Virus record (IMG/VR): IMGVR_UViG_3300048590_000578
Location: 1 to 20,291 of that record
DNA length: 20,291 bases
Strand: one strand, 5' to 3'
DNA from: a virus
Shown here: positions 1 through 8,119 of the stretch, piece by piece
Layout of the letters: the number at the start of each line of letters is the position of its first letter
How positions within the stretch are numbered: position 1 is the first letter of the stretch
Program-made: the position numbers and the translations under genes
Notes under the pieces: model-generated
The model's database searches: none
Told to the model about the DNA's origin: nothing
Seen by the model: only the letters and a program-made list of their open reading frames with translations

Positions 1-175
1 CAGGTAATGTTGCGTGTAAACTCATCTGACCATCGCCAGCAATTCGCACAGCTTCGGTCGAGTTTATTGCTTCGTTGATCTGTATGCCATACCAGAGATT
101 TTGGTTCAACAATGTTCCGTGTCCAGCGCTGCGCGAGACTCCCCTCGCGCAGCTTATTGCCATACTCTTAACCAT
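1..175 (-). CDS. partial unknown protein leaving the left edge
   Basis: An open frame with no stop runs from an ATG at 175 to the left edge of the window, about 58 codons. It begins one base after the TAA (177-179) of the FN3-repeat gene, the tight spacing used throughout this operon. A second in-frame ATG lies at 163-161. The other two minus-strand frames are closed by stops just after 175, so this is the only open frame. The later part, with residues such as AVRIAGDGQMSLHATL, reads like ordinary structural protein sequence. The early part is dictated by a strong GC-rich hairpin (128-153) and is less protein-like. I do not recognise the family. By position it would be the next fibre, baseplate or assembly gene of the tail operon. 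The alternative is that the hairpin is a transcription end and the frame is open by chance. Confidence 0.45.
   Translation of the reverse strand, partial: MVKSMAISCARGVSRSAGHGTLLNQNLWYGIQINEAINSTEAVRIAGDGQMSLHATLP
128..153 (-). repeat. perfect 10-bp GC-rich hairpin after the FN3 gene
   Basis: Arms GCTGCGCGAG (128-137) and CTCGCGCAGC (144-153) are exact reverse complements around a 6-nt loop. It lies 24 nt beyond the stop of the FN3-repeat gene. No T-run follows on the minus strand, so it is not a classical intrinsic terminator. It could be an mRNA-stability or processing hairpin, or a translation-control structure at the start of the next frame. Confidence 0.6.
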
Positions 176-176
176 A

Positions 177-1076
177 TTATTCAGCAGTTGTGGTTAATGT
201 TTGATCGCTTCCATTTGTTGTGCCAACCGAGTTTGTTGCTACTACCCGCCAGTGATACTCAGTATCAGATTCGAGATCTTCAAGGGTTGCACCTATCTCA
301 ACAGGGTTAACTGCTGCATCAAGCGGGCTTTCATCTGCGGTTACGGTGCTACCATATGCAGTTGTAAGTCCGTACTCAATAATTACAGTAGTATCACGGC
401 CATTGGTGTCAACTGTTGCGCTAATTAATGCACTATCTGCACCAGGTGTTGAGTCCTCGTCGTCAATTGTAGGTGCCACTGCTGCAACGGTGCTAAATGT
501 AAACTCACTGCTGTAGCTTGTGCCTGCTGAGTTAACCATTTTAACGCGTGCTTTATAATTAGTGCCTGGTACAAGGTCTGTTATTGTTTTTTGACGTGTA
601 GCTGCTGAGCCCACAGCCACATCTGTTGCATCTGCACTGAATTCATAACCTGTAGTACCAACCACACCATATTCAAAAGATACGGATGTAAGTGAGCCCT
701 TTGGATTGACTGATGCTGATAATGTTGCGCTTACCTCTGTAGGTGTGCCTGCGCTTAATGTGCCTGCTGTTGCGCGTTCTATGCCATCAGGTAGTGCTAC
801 TCTTAAAAAGAGCCAAGGGCATACAACATCCTTAAGCATAAGCCCTGCAATGCCTGCTGTTTTATCTACTGTCATAGTAACCGCTTCCTGTGCAGAATCA
901 AGTAATTCGATTTTTTCAGTCAAATTATCTGAATTACCCCAAAATAGTGTTACTTGCAAGTCAATGTCAATGCTCTCAGCTTTAACAATGATGCTGCGGC
1001 CGGTTTGGCTTGATGGTCCTATTTTTACAATTGCCGGCAAATTTTTGCCCCTGGTAATTACGATTGTGTTTTGCAT
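177..1076 (-). CDS. phage tail/fibre accessory protein with two FN3-like domains
   Basis: This 299-residue protein has an N-terminal domain of about 105 residues, rich in beta-strand-like alternation, that starts MQNTIVITRGKNLPAIVKIG. Two fibronectin type III/Ig-like repeats follow at roughly residues 112-197 and 215-297. Each repeat carries the pattern 'FEYG/IEYGL...YG' early and 'L.P.T.Y..RV...NSAGT' or 'L.S.TEYHWRV.ATNSVGT' late. No signal peptide or membrane segment is seen. Such repeats on phage tail proteins usually give weak, reversible contact with cell-surface glycans. The place at the distal end of the tail operon, after the tail-tip and fibre genes, fits a fibre or baseplate decoration role. 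The N-terminal domain is probably the virion anchor; that is inference. The gene is separated from the fibre gene by an unusual 149-bp spacer. Confidence 0.75.
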   Translation of the reverse strand: MQNTIVITRGKNLPAIVKIGPSSQTGRSIIVKAESIDIDLQVTLFWGNSDNLTEKIELLDSAQEAVTMTVDKTAGIAGLMLKDVVCPWLFLRVALPDGIERATAGTLSAGTPTEVSATLSASVNPKGSLTSVSFEYGVVGTTGYEFSADATDVAVGSAATRQKTITDLVPGTNYKARVKMVNSAGTSYSSEFTFSTVAAVAPTIDDEDSTPGADSALISATVDTNGRDTTVIIEYGLTTAYGSTVTADESPLDAAVNPVEIGATLEDLESDTEYHWRVVATNSVGTTNGSDQTLTTTAE

Positions 1077-1225
1077 TGTTTGCAGGTTTTATGGTTGTTT
1101 TTTCAGTTTTTCAAAAAAAAAGGTCAGGTACTAAGGACATGGCCCGAAGGCGCGCCCGAGAGCTCCTATTGTAACTCATGCCTCGAGGGCATACTAAGTT
1201 CTCCCTGTAAATACCCGACCATATC
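1077..1225. other. 149-bp intergenic spacer between fibre and FN3 genes
   Basis: This is the largest gap in an otherwise tightly packed operon. On the minus strand it holds a tiny ORF (1166-1222, 18 codons plus stop) starting 3 nt after the fibre stop, an imperfect hairpin (1173-1200), a GC-rich patch around 1149-1165 and a T9 tract near 1116-1124 followed by A-rich leader sequence up to the FN3 start. The GC patch is richer in G+C than its surroundings. I see no TAnnTTTG promoter core in it. Confidence 0.5.
1173..1200 (-). repeat. imperfect hairpin in the fibre-FN3 spacer
   Basis: Arms ATGCC (1178-1182) and GGCAT (1188-1192) enclose a TCGAG loop. Outer arms AACT (1173-1176) and AGTT (1197-1200) extend it across an asymmetric bulge. 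It may stabilise or attenuate message between the fibre and FN3 genes. No T-tract follows it directly. Confidence 0.4.
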
Positions 1226-2419
1226 TTAAGTGTGCTTTAGTAAAATTGCGTTTGACCTGTACCTTAAAATAAGCGACAGGATTGTTGGCGGTACATAACC
1301 ATCGGCGGCGTATATTGCGCGGAGAAAAACCTCGTCGCTCAAATCGCCTATTAACTTATGCCCTGCCACAAGCGGGTGGTCAATTACAATCGCGAAGCGA
1401 AAGCCAATTGAAAGCGTGCCGCGGCCGGCTGCCTCAAGCGCCTTAATTGTTGCAAGGTTGGTTGAGTCAGATAGCTTGAAAAATTCGTTTGTTGCCTTAC
1501 TTTGCGCGTAAATGTACTCGTAGGGGTCAAGATCAATAAGCTGCTTTTCGCCCCTGGCCGCCGTTAATGGGAATTCTGTTTGCCGGCCGCTCGCCTGTAT
1601 GGATGCAACTTTACACACCGTTTGCCCGGCCCAATAGTTTGAGTTTGGGTACTTAGCCCCATTCTCGTGAGGCTCGTGAGCCCACTTTTTTTTGTGTGAT
1701 AAGTCGAATTCCCTGTAAACTCTTTTAAAACTCACGTCGTCAATACGTAGTGTGGTGGGGGATGCACCATAGGCCGTGAATGATATGCCAGGGTTAGCAG
1801 ATGTACGGCGCAGCCTAATGGTGTATGTTCCATCCGCCGTTATATCGGTTGACACGCCATTACTATACGAGGCCCTAATGATGCCTGAGCTGTAGCCGCT
1901 AATTGTAAATGTAAGCTCATACCAGGACCACGGTATTGCCGTTGACGTGCTTAATATTTGTGCAATGCCATCCCCGCCGGCCGCGTTTGTAAATGCAATA
2001 ACACCGCCGGCAACCTCAACATTGCCAGTGGCCACCCAGGCCTCAGGCTTCTCGCACTCGGGGTCAAGGCACAGCTCCTCGCCCAGATACTCAGATATAA
2101 GTTTGCGGCGGAAATTATTCCGCTTTCTGAAGCTCCATATTTCCGGGTTGTATTGTAAAAATGAAAGGTCTGCGGAGTCCCATTGCGCATATAGGCTATC
2201 TCTTACCGCCACCGGGTCACCGGCCGCCCTAAAGTGCCCGAAGCTCATCTGTAGCCTGGGTATTACAATACCGCCACCAGATAGCTTGTTTTCCTGCCCG
2301 CCGTTTAGCTTTTCATACAGCCCGTCAGCTCTGGCAAACAGGCCCACATAGCCTGCCGCCGGCTGCTCGCCTGCCGGGAGTATTGCAAAATCGTGTTGTA
2401 TATCTACCCTCTTACCCAT
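1226..2419 (-). CDS. phage tail fibre with lectin-like beta domain
   Basis: This is a 397-residue protein. The N-terminus (about residues 1-55, with 'AGEQPAAGYVGLFARADGLYEKLNGGQE') is the short virion-attachment style common at the start of phage tail fibres: a small strand-rich segment naming a 'digital' beta repeat and a Gly-rich linker. Residues about 129-233 form a jelly-roll-like module of the carbohydrate-binding type, ending in the typical 'LRIDDVSFKRV' strand. The C-terminal third is unrecognised and may be the receptor tip. The start ATG lies one base after the stop of the tail-tip gene, so the two are co-translated or co-transcribed. Likely role: host surface binding at the distal tail. 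No chaperone or hydrolase motif is seen. The fibre assignment is firm by context; the sugar-binding role is inference. Confidence 0.7.
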   Translation of the reverse strand: MGKRVDIQHDFAILPAGEQPAAGYVGLFARADGLYEKLNGGQENKLSGGGIVIPRLQMSFGHFRAAGDPVAVRDSLYAQWDSADLSFLQYNPEIWSFRKRNNFRRKLISEYLGEELCLDPECEKPEAWVATGNVEVAGGVIAFTNAAGGDGIAQILSTSTAIPWSWYELTFTISGYSSGIIRASYSNGVSTDITADGTYTIRLRRTSANPGISFTAYGASPTTLRIDDVSFKRVYREFDLSHKKKWAHEPHENGAKYPNSNYWAGQTVCKVASIQASGRQTEFPLTAARGEKQLIDLDPYEYIYAQSKATNEFFKLSDSTNLATIKALEAAGRGTLSIGFRFAIVIDHPLVAGHKLIGDLSDEVFLRAIYAADGYVPPTILSLILRYRSNAILLKHT

Positions 2420-2420
2420 A

Positions 2421-4022
2421 TCAGTTACAAATTGCCAGCCCGCTAACTGGTAGGCTGAAGTTAATTACAAGTGTATTATCACCTAAGTAGGTAACAAGCC
2501 CGTCGAGCTGCACGCCTGCCAGGTCTGTTATTACCACGGAAGGCTTTTTACCGAGGTTATGGTTAACGAGCCACGCCGCGGCCTGTGTGGGCTGTGAGTG
2601 AGTGTAATGCTTATCACTTACGCCTACCTCGGTTGACTTCATTATAATTCGCTCAACTATTTTTTGTATGCCGCTGGTGTCTGGCTGCTTCAGAACCACA
2701 TCGCCGACGATCAGGCTTTCATAAACCCAGCTTTCAATAATCCGCCTTTTATAGCCGATCACCTCCACCACAATGCCGGGGGCGTTAAGCTGCGGAATAA
2801 TGCTTGAGATAATTGTTAGCCTGTCGCCGAGGTCAAGGGTTATATTATTAGCTCTGAAGTAAATATCATCTGGCTTTACATTAAGCTTAACCTTTTGTTG
2901 GTGATCGACCAGGTAGGCAAGCGCCTTAGCCTCGAGCCGGGCCTTCGCGTCCAGGGCAAAGTACTCAGGCATTAAGGTATTCCAAATTTCAAATTTATCC
3001 CCCGGAAATACTTGATACCCGGGTGAGCCCGGAACCGCTATTCCGCCATCGAGTACATATGGAACCGCCGCGTATGAGGGCTGGTCGTCAATATCAACGT
3101 GCAGACATTTGAAGGTTAAACCGGCGCACTCGCCGGTTAAAAATGTCATTTGAGGGGTGCGGCCACTTATCGCGTAGTCGTCAACTTTAAACCCGGTTGG
3201 ATTCGTGGTAAATATATTACCGATCATACCGTTAACGGTCGTAACTGTAAGAAGGAACTGCGGGTATATATCATCAAACACGGCAACGCCCTCAATTATT
3301 TCTGTGGCTCCCGGAAATATAACCGGGCTGATGGACAGCCTTTCGCCGGTTGGGCTGTTTATGTCCGATCCGTAGGGGTATAGCCTGGTAATAACTTTGC
3401 TGTCATTACTTTTGTTGGCTGTTATCTCCCGAAGGCCTAAGCCCTTGCCAACCTCAAGCGTATGCACCGGATCATTAATAACCTTAGTCAGGTTAATTAT
3501 GTTATTGTTAACCGAGTAGTGTGTTTCCCACAAATCTGCGGCGGCCCTGAGCGCGTCAAGGCAGTTTGAGTTATTTAGCTGTATTGTCTTAGAATCTGCC
3601 GTAAGGCATGACCCAACCTGCCAGTTAGCAAGCGGCTGAAGGCGCTGCATGTTGGCCACCAGCTGGGTTAAGAATTCGAGGGGGCTGCAGTTCCATGATA
3701 CGTCTGAGGTGACGCCCGCACCTGTTGAATCGCTTATAAAAAATATTGCTTTTTCAAGCTCGTGCACGCTGCCTTTAAGCGTGCACTGGTACTTGAGCCT
3801 ATTGCTGTCGCGAATGGGTATTGGCGTGTCTCTGAAGTAATATCGCTGGCCGAATATAGTGCAGTAATCGCCCGGGCTTATTGTGGTTGGAGCAGCCCTG
3901 AAAAATTCGAGGTAGGCGGTTGAGTCGCCCATCGCATTGCGGCTTACATAGCTGGCCTCGGTTATTTGTACCGTTTTAATTACTGATCCTGCCCCAGGCA
4001 TTATGGTAATTGTCATGCTCAT
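2421..4022 (-). CDS. tail-tip/baseplate hub protein (Tal-like)
   Basis: This 533-residue protein overlaps the Dit-like gene upstream by 4 nt (ATGA). The N-terminal 350 residues have the look of siphovirus tail-associated/hub proteins: early strands with 'ISPGDYCTIFGQRYYFRD', then 'SPLEFLTQLVANMQRL' and a 'LDALRAAADLWETHYSVNN' segment, as in the gp27-like hub fold. The C-terminal 60 residues carry the recurrent phage motif 'YTHSQPTQAAAWLVNHNLGK' followed by 'PSVVITDLAG' and 'GLVTYLGDNTLVINFS', a small beta module that often ends tail-tip and fibre proteins. No peptidase or muramidase catalytic motif is visible. Likely role: closes the tail tube and connects to the fibres encoded immediately downstream. 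The order tape measure, Dit, Tal is the standard siphovirus order and supports the call. Confidence 0.72.
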   Translation of the reverse strand: MSMTITIMPGAGSVIKTVQITEASYVSRNAMGDSTAYLEFFRAAPTTISPGDYCTIFGQRYYFRDTPIPIRDSNRLKYQCTLKGSVHELEKAIFFISDSTGAGVTSDVSWNCSPLEFLTQLVANMQRLQPLANWQVGSCLTADSKTIQLNNSNCLDALRAAADLWETHYSVNNNIINLTKVINDPVHTLEVGKGLGLREITANKSNDSKVITRLYPYGSDINSPTGERLSISPVIFPGATEIIEGVAVFDDIYPQFLLTVTTVNGMIGNIFTTNPTGFKVDDYAISGRTPQMTFLTGECAGLTFKCLHVDIDDQPSYAAVPYVLDGGIAVPGSPGYQVFPGDKFEIWNTLMPEYFALDAKARLEAKALAYLVDHQQKVKLNVKPDDIYFRANNITLDLGDRLTIISSIIPQLNAPGIVVEVIGYKRRIIESWVYESLIVGDVVLKQPDTSGIQKIVERIIMKSTEVGVSDKHYTHSQPTQAAAWLVNHNLGKKPSVVITDLAGVQLDGLVTYLGDNTLVINFSLPVSGLAICN

Positions 4023-4453
4023 ATGGCCTCCGATTCTGATACTGATACATCGAGCCGGAACTTTAACTTCAGCTCCAGCCTTTTCTTCCCCGCATTTATA
4101 AACTTGCTATCAAGGCATGCGACATAATAAACCGCGAACTTCCGGCCCAGGGTTGAAACCTCCAGGTCACGGATACCGTCGGCGCTCAAAGCCGCAAAAA
4201 AAGCATCGCGGTTGGCCCACATGGTGCTTATGTCATTAGCGCTAAGCAGGAAGGTAAGTATTAAATCCCTGGCCTCAATCTTACGATTATTCAGGTAAAA
4301 GTCGTCGCCATTCTCATCGGCCCAGTTATACGTGCTTACCGGCTTCATATCCGGCAGCCGGGTAAGGTCATTTAATGATCCGCGCACGCTGAAGATACCG
4401 TAGGCGGTATATATATCAACGCCATCAATTAATATTTTGCTTGCTTGACTCAT
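4019..4453 (-). CDS. distal tail (Dit-like) protein
   Basis: This 144-residue protein is encoded between the tape measure and the tail-tip protein, overlapping both by 4 nt (ATGA junctions). It begins 'SKILIDGVDIYTAYGIFSVRG' and continues with 'RDLILTFLLSAND' and a strand-rich C-terminus. This resembles the N-terminal ring-forming domain of Dit proteins, where 'idG.d....gi.v' and 'r.i.l.f.......' strands form the hexameric hub. It is shorter than two-domain Dits, with no galectin-like extension, so it would supply only the ring joining the tail tube to the tip. The assignment rests on gene order plus the weak sequence pattern. Confidence 0.6.
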   Translation of the reverse strand: MSQASKILIDGVDIYTAYGIFSVRGSLNDLTRLPDMKPVSTYNWADENGDDFYLNNRKIEARDLILTFLLSANDISTMWANRDAFFAALSADGIRDLEVSTLGRKFAVYYVACLDSKFINAGKKRLELKLKFRLDVSVSESEAI

Positions 4454-7400
4454 CGCATTCTCACCCCGTCAGTTTCAATGGTTCTTAATATATTTTCAAT
4501 CCCCTCCAGCCTTCGGCAATAGCTTGTATTTTCAACAATCGCCTCCAGCGCCATGCGCATGGATGCGCGCGCCTGCCTCTCGTCGTGCAGCAGGTCATTA
4601 ATGGCAGCCGCGCTCATTCTTAAAGCCGTGAATTGCCCGAGCAGCTCAACCCCTGTTTGCTGGGTCATCTGCGAAAACATATTGCGCCGCTCATCGTCCA
4701 TATTTACAGGCGCGTCCTGCCCGAAAAGGTCGGGGTAGGCCTCAAGCGCCTGGTTAAAGCTTCTTGCGGCCTCATCAATTTTTGCACGGAAGGCTGCCTG
4801 CTCTGCCGGGGAAAGTGCCCCGTCCTGCATATCATTAGCCAGCTCGCTTACTGCTCTGTTTATAGGCTCAGATAAAAGCTTCATTTTAAGAGCGTTTTTA
4901 ATCGCGTTGGCCATGACCTGATCCGTTACCTTACCCCACGCCATTGCAGCGTTTTCACCCTCGTTAAAGGCATTAACAATGGTGTCGGTAAGCTCATTGG
5001 CGAGGTCAACGGAGTTGGTCTGTACCAAAAATTCTATGCGTTGCTGGCTGAGCTCGTCTGCCTGGTCGCCGAGCTGCTCGAGAGTTGACAGGTAGTCAAG
5101 CGCAATTTGAGCCTGCTCTCCGCTTATCCATCCCTCGGCAAGGGCTGTGCGTATTGCCTCGGCGTCGCTTCCGGCTTTGGTTACGGCCCTAAGCAGGTTA
5201 AGGTCAATTGTCTGATTAATGTCATCGGGGCCGGGCAAAAAGTCAAATTTAATGCCTTCGAGCTGCGCCTTAGTGGCCATAATACTTGACTCAATCATTG
5301 CAATTGTGTCAAGATACGCCTGCGGCTTGCCTGAGCCGTTGAGCTTATTTAGAGCGTTAATTTGCCTGTCAAGCGCCTCGGTGGTGTTATCAATTAATGC
5401 CCTGAGCCTTTCATTATAAAGCTCTCTTTCCTGCTCCATTTTCGCAAGTCTGGCCTGCCGTCCGAACTGCTTATCAAGCTCATTTGATATGGTTGCCATG
5501 ATGCTTACAATACTACCGAACGATGATATTGCATCACTGCCACCCTTTTTAAGGCCTTCAAGCGCGTCACCCAGCGAGCCGGATACTTGGCCTGCCAGGG
5601 ATACCATTCTACCGAGCTCCTCATTAATGCTACCAGCGGCCGGCGACATATTTTGCAGCAGCTGTGCAACGGTTCTGAAAGACTTACCAACCTCGCCAGT
5701 ACCGGACAAGGCCTGCTGGGCTTTTTTATAAACTGCCTCGAGGGCCTCAACGCTTTTACCCTCTGCCCTCATGAGCTCTATTTTTGCACCAATTTTTGCA
5801 ATAAATTCCTGCAGCTCTTTGCGGCCGAGCTCGCTAATCTTCTCATACTGCTGGAATTCATTTTCAAGAATGAGTTTATTAATTTCCTGGTCGCGTTTAA
5901 GCTCCGCTTCCTTGGCCTCATCATTATAGCCCGCCGCCCTGAGCGCGTCTATTTCTTTTTGCGAGTCCTCGGTTATTTGCTTAACCTTACCCCTGTATGT
6001 TTTGTACTTTTCGAGCAGCCTGTTAAGGGGCTGGCTATCGTCAAGGGCCTTCAGTTCCTTATCGCGCGCCTCAATGGCAACGGCGGCCTTATCGTTGTAG
6101 CCGGCCTGCGTGAGCTTAAGTATTTCGGCATTGTATTTTCTTTCAATTTCCGCGCGCTCCTCTGAGTAGGTTTGATACTGTTTTAAAAGCTCTTTAAATG
6201 CCGTTGAAATTTCGTTTTGCTCTGGTATAAGGGCCGCGGCTTTCTCAAGATTACCGGCTGCGTTTGCCTTTGCCAGCTCCTGGCTTATATACTCTTCATA
6301 GGAGGCGGCATTGGGCAGCCTCTTTGCAAAAATGGCGGCAGCCTCGGTTTGCCCTAAGTCAATCGCCTGCTTGTATAGCTCAAAGAACTGCTTAACCTCA
6401 GCAAGCTTTTGCGCGTAGGTTTGCTTTTCCTTTTCACCGCCATCGCCATCGGTTAAATCAAACTCACTAACGTTTAGCCCGCTTTTTTTTGCAAGTTCAA
6501 CAAGCTCCGCCTGCACCTGCTTTGCATCCCGTAGTAGCTGATCTCTCTCGGCAATGGCGGCTTTTATAAATTGATCCTTTCTTTCCTGCGCCTGCTGCTG
6601 TGCGAGGCCGGCGTCCCATTGCCTTTGGTAGCCCATTGGCGTGGCAACATTTGTATAGCCGTCGCCGCTCCTTTCAAATGTTGACAGGGGTTCCGCCTCA
6701 TACTTACGCGATCTCTCATCTGCCGCGAGAGCCTTATTAATGCTTGATTGTGACCGGGCCTGAAGATACATCGCCTGCACATAATCACTGGTTTTAGCCT
6801 TTAAAATATCAAGCCACTGCGCGAGTGTTTTATATCTACCAAATGTATCACCATACTTATCGTTTAACTCTTTTACGACTTTCTTTTCCTGCTCCTTAGT
6901 TCCGTTGAATTTATTAAGCTTTGATATTAGCAGGTCTATTTCAATCCGTGCCTTTCCGGCTTCAATATTCGCTTCAGTTTGAATCTGCCTTGCTTTACGC
7001 TGCTCCTCAACTGACTGCTTTTGCTTTGCAACAAGCCTGTCGTAAAGCGCTATAAGCGCGGGAATGGCAATGGCAACGCCGAGGGTCATTGTTGCCATAA
7101 GCGCCTTGGCCGCTGCATTGCTGCCCCATAGAGCCAGGGTAAGCCTGCCCTCTGCGGCTGCCCACAGCTGTTTGGCACGGGCTACGGTAACGGTCATAAA
7201 CGCGCTGTCTTTGTTCAGGGTTGTACTAACCTGCTGTAATCCGATGGTTATTGCCATGAGCCCCTGAACCTTAGTCTGAATTTTTTGAAGGTTTTCATTC
7301 TCGCCAGCGAAAAGGGCAACAGCACCGCCCGCGGCAGAAAAGGCCCCCGTGAGGCCGGTTATGCCCTGCGCGAAGCCGGTAAAGTCGGCCTGGTCGTCGG

Positions 7401-7893
7401 CAAGGTTTTTGGTAACGCTTCTTACGTCCCTAATTTCATCGGAGAGTCTGGCAGCCGCAATTTCCATGGCCTTATACTCCTCCGTATTCTGCCGCCCCGC
7501 AAGCCTCATTTTTGTAAGCTGATCCTGCAGGTCTCTTAGCCTATAAGTTAGCCTTCTGTTGCCCTCTGCAGCCTCATCGTATGCGGCCTCCATCTGGCCG
7601 AGGCTCGCCCGCTCCTCATCAAGAGCACGCTTAGCCGCGGATAGTTCTTGTATTGTTTCCTGCTTGGCCTTACCAGCCGCCACGCCATTAAGCGCCTTTT
7701 CCAGATTCTTTATATCCGCCTCAATGGTTTTGATTATTGCCTTTTGCTCAAGAACTGCCGCCTTGGCTTTTTTAGGCATATCGGTTGCCGCAGTGGTAAG
7801 CCTCGACATAGATTTAATGGCGACGTCGGCTTCCTTCCCGAAGCTATCCGGAATCGTAAATTCAACTTCTACTGGGCCGAGGCTGTCACTCAT
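4450..7893 (-). CDS. tail tape measure protein
   Basis: This is the longest gene of the window, 1147 residues. It is strongly alpha-helical with coiled coil over about residues 40-165, 290-480 and 560-740. A hydrophobic segment at about 264-284 (ALMATMTLGVAIAIPALIAL) is typical of tape measures, which insert in the host membrane at DNA ejection. Residues about 569-616 and 626-673 are an imperfect tandem repeat centred on 'AGYND'. The gene lies directly after the G/GT tail-chaperone frame, as in most siphoviruses, and before the Dit-like gene with a 4-nt overlap. Its product should set tail length, assembled with the chaperone. By the rule of about 1.5 angstrom per residue the tail would be roughly 170 nm (inference). 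No lysozyme or peptidase domain is recognisable inside it. Confidence 0.92.
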   Translation of the reverse strand: MSDSLGPVEVEFTIPDSFGKEADVAIKSMSRLTTAATDMPKKAKAAVLEQKAIIKTIEADIKNLEKALNGVAAGKAKQETIQELSAAKRALDEERASLGQMEAAYDEAAEGNRRLTYRLRDLQDQLTKMRLAGRQNTEEYKAMEIAAARLSDEIRDVRSVTKNLADDQADFTGFAQGITGLTGAFSAAGGAVALFAGENENLQKIQTKVQGLMAITIGLQQVSTTLNKDSAFMTVTVARAKQLWAAAEGRLTLALWGSNAAAKALMATMTLGVAIAIPALIALYDRLVAKQKQSVEEQRKARQIQTEANIEAGKARIEIDLLISKLNKFNGTKEQEKKVVKELNDKYGDTFGRYKTLAQWLDILKAKTSDYVQAMYLQARSQSSINKALAADERSRKYEAEPLSTFERSGDGYTNVATPMGYQRQWDAGLAQQQAQERKDQFIKAAIAERDQLLRDAKQVQAELVELAKKSGLNVSEFDLTDGDGGEKEKQTYAQKLAEVKQFFELYKQAIDLGQTEAAAIFAKRLPNAASYEEYISQELAKANAAGNLEKAAALIPEQNEISTAFKELLKQYQTYSEERAEIERKYNAEILKLTQAGYNDKAAVAIEARDKELKALDDSQPLNRLLEKYKTYRGKVKQITEDSQKEIDALRAAGYNDEAKEAELKRDQEINKLILENEFQQYEKISELGRKELQEFIAKIGAKIELMRAEGKSVEALEAVYKKAQQALSGTGEVGKSFRTVAQLLQNMSPAAGSINEELGRMVSLAGQVSGSLGDALEGLKKGGSDAISSFGSIVSIMATISNELDKQFGRQARLAKMEQERELYNERLRALIDNTTEALDRQINALNKLNGSGKPQAYLDTIAMIESSIMATKAQLEGIKFDFLPGPDDINQTIDLNLLRAVTKAGSDAEAIRTALAEGWISGEQAQIALDYLSTLEQLGDQADELSQQRIEFLVQTNSVDLANELTDTIVNAFNEGENAAMAWGKVTDQVMANAIKNALKMKLLSEPINRAVSELANDMQDGALSPAEQAAFRAKIDEAARSFNQALEAYPDLFGQDAPVNMDDERRNMFSQMTQQTGVELLGQFTALRMSAAAINDLLHDERQARASMRMALEAIVENTSYCRRLEGIENILRTIETDGVRMR
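5875..6189 (-). repeat. tandem 57-residue repeat within the tape measure
   Basis: Two copies of a helical unit with the shared core 'AGYND' lie 57 residues apart. The first contains KLTQAGYNDKAAVAIEARDK, the second ALRAAGYNDEAKEAELKRDQ. They correspond to DNA at about 6046-6189 and 5875-6018. The copies are clearly diverged, so the duplication is not recent. It is consistent with tail-length change by internal duplication. Confidence 0.65.
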
Positions 7894-7904
7894 TGCATTT
7901 GGTT

Positions 7905-8119
7905 TTAAACGTCACACTTAAATTCAATTTCATCCCAATTCTCAACGAACACCGGCCGGCTTCCCTTTTTGTACTTAATTCCATCTGCCAGCTTCATTCT
8001 GATGTTGCAGAGGCTTACACCCCAGAGCATGTATTCATCCGTCCATCCTGTTTTCTCCTGTACGCTCCACAGGAGTCCGAAGGGGCTATGGAGGCCATCA
8101 AAATAGCCTGTTAACTCCC
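7905..8119 (-). CDS. tail assembly chaperone frameshift extension (T part of GT)
   Basis: A coding-like frame ends with TAA at 7905-7907, 11 bases before the tape measure start. It is open back to a TGA at 8229-8231 but contains no ATG, GTG or TTG codon upstream of residue 'DEYMLW'. It lies in the -1 frame of the 153-residue protein encoded just upstream and overlaps its end by 115 nt. The protein reads 'LTGYFDGLHSPFGLLW', then 'EKTGWTDEYMLWGVS', which resembles the T extension of siphovirus tail chaperones. Those extensions recruit the tape measure and tail tube subunits. The missing start and the -1 relation predict programmed frameshifting, as in lambda G/GT, giving a product of about 222 residues. 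Candidate slip points are the GGG codons at 8117-8119 and 8132-8134. No perfect X XXY YYZ heptamer was found. Confidence 0.75.

Noticed and set aside
1139-1174. Plus-strand mini ORF encoding an Arg-rich peptide in the same spacer
   Set aside because: Eleven residues, opposite to the operon, and fully explained by the GC-rich patch.
1166-1222. 18-codon ORF after the fibre gene as a real peptide gene
   Set aside because: It starts 3 nt after the fibre stop, but it is too short to judge and shows no recognisable motif. It is mentioned only as content of the spacer.
177-2419. Diversity-generating retroelement targeting the fibre or FN3 gene
   Set aside because: No reverse transcriptase, accessory gene or template/variable repeat pair was seen in the window.
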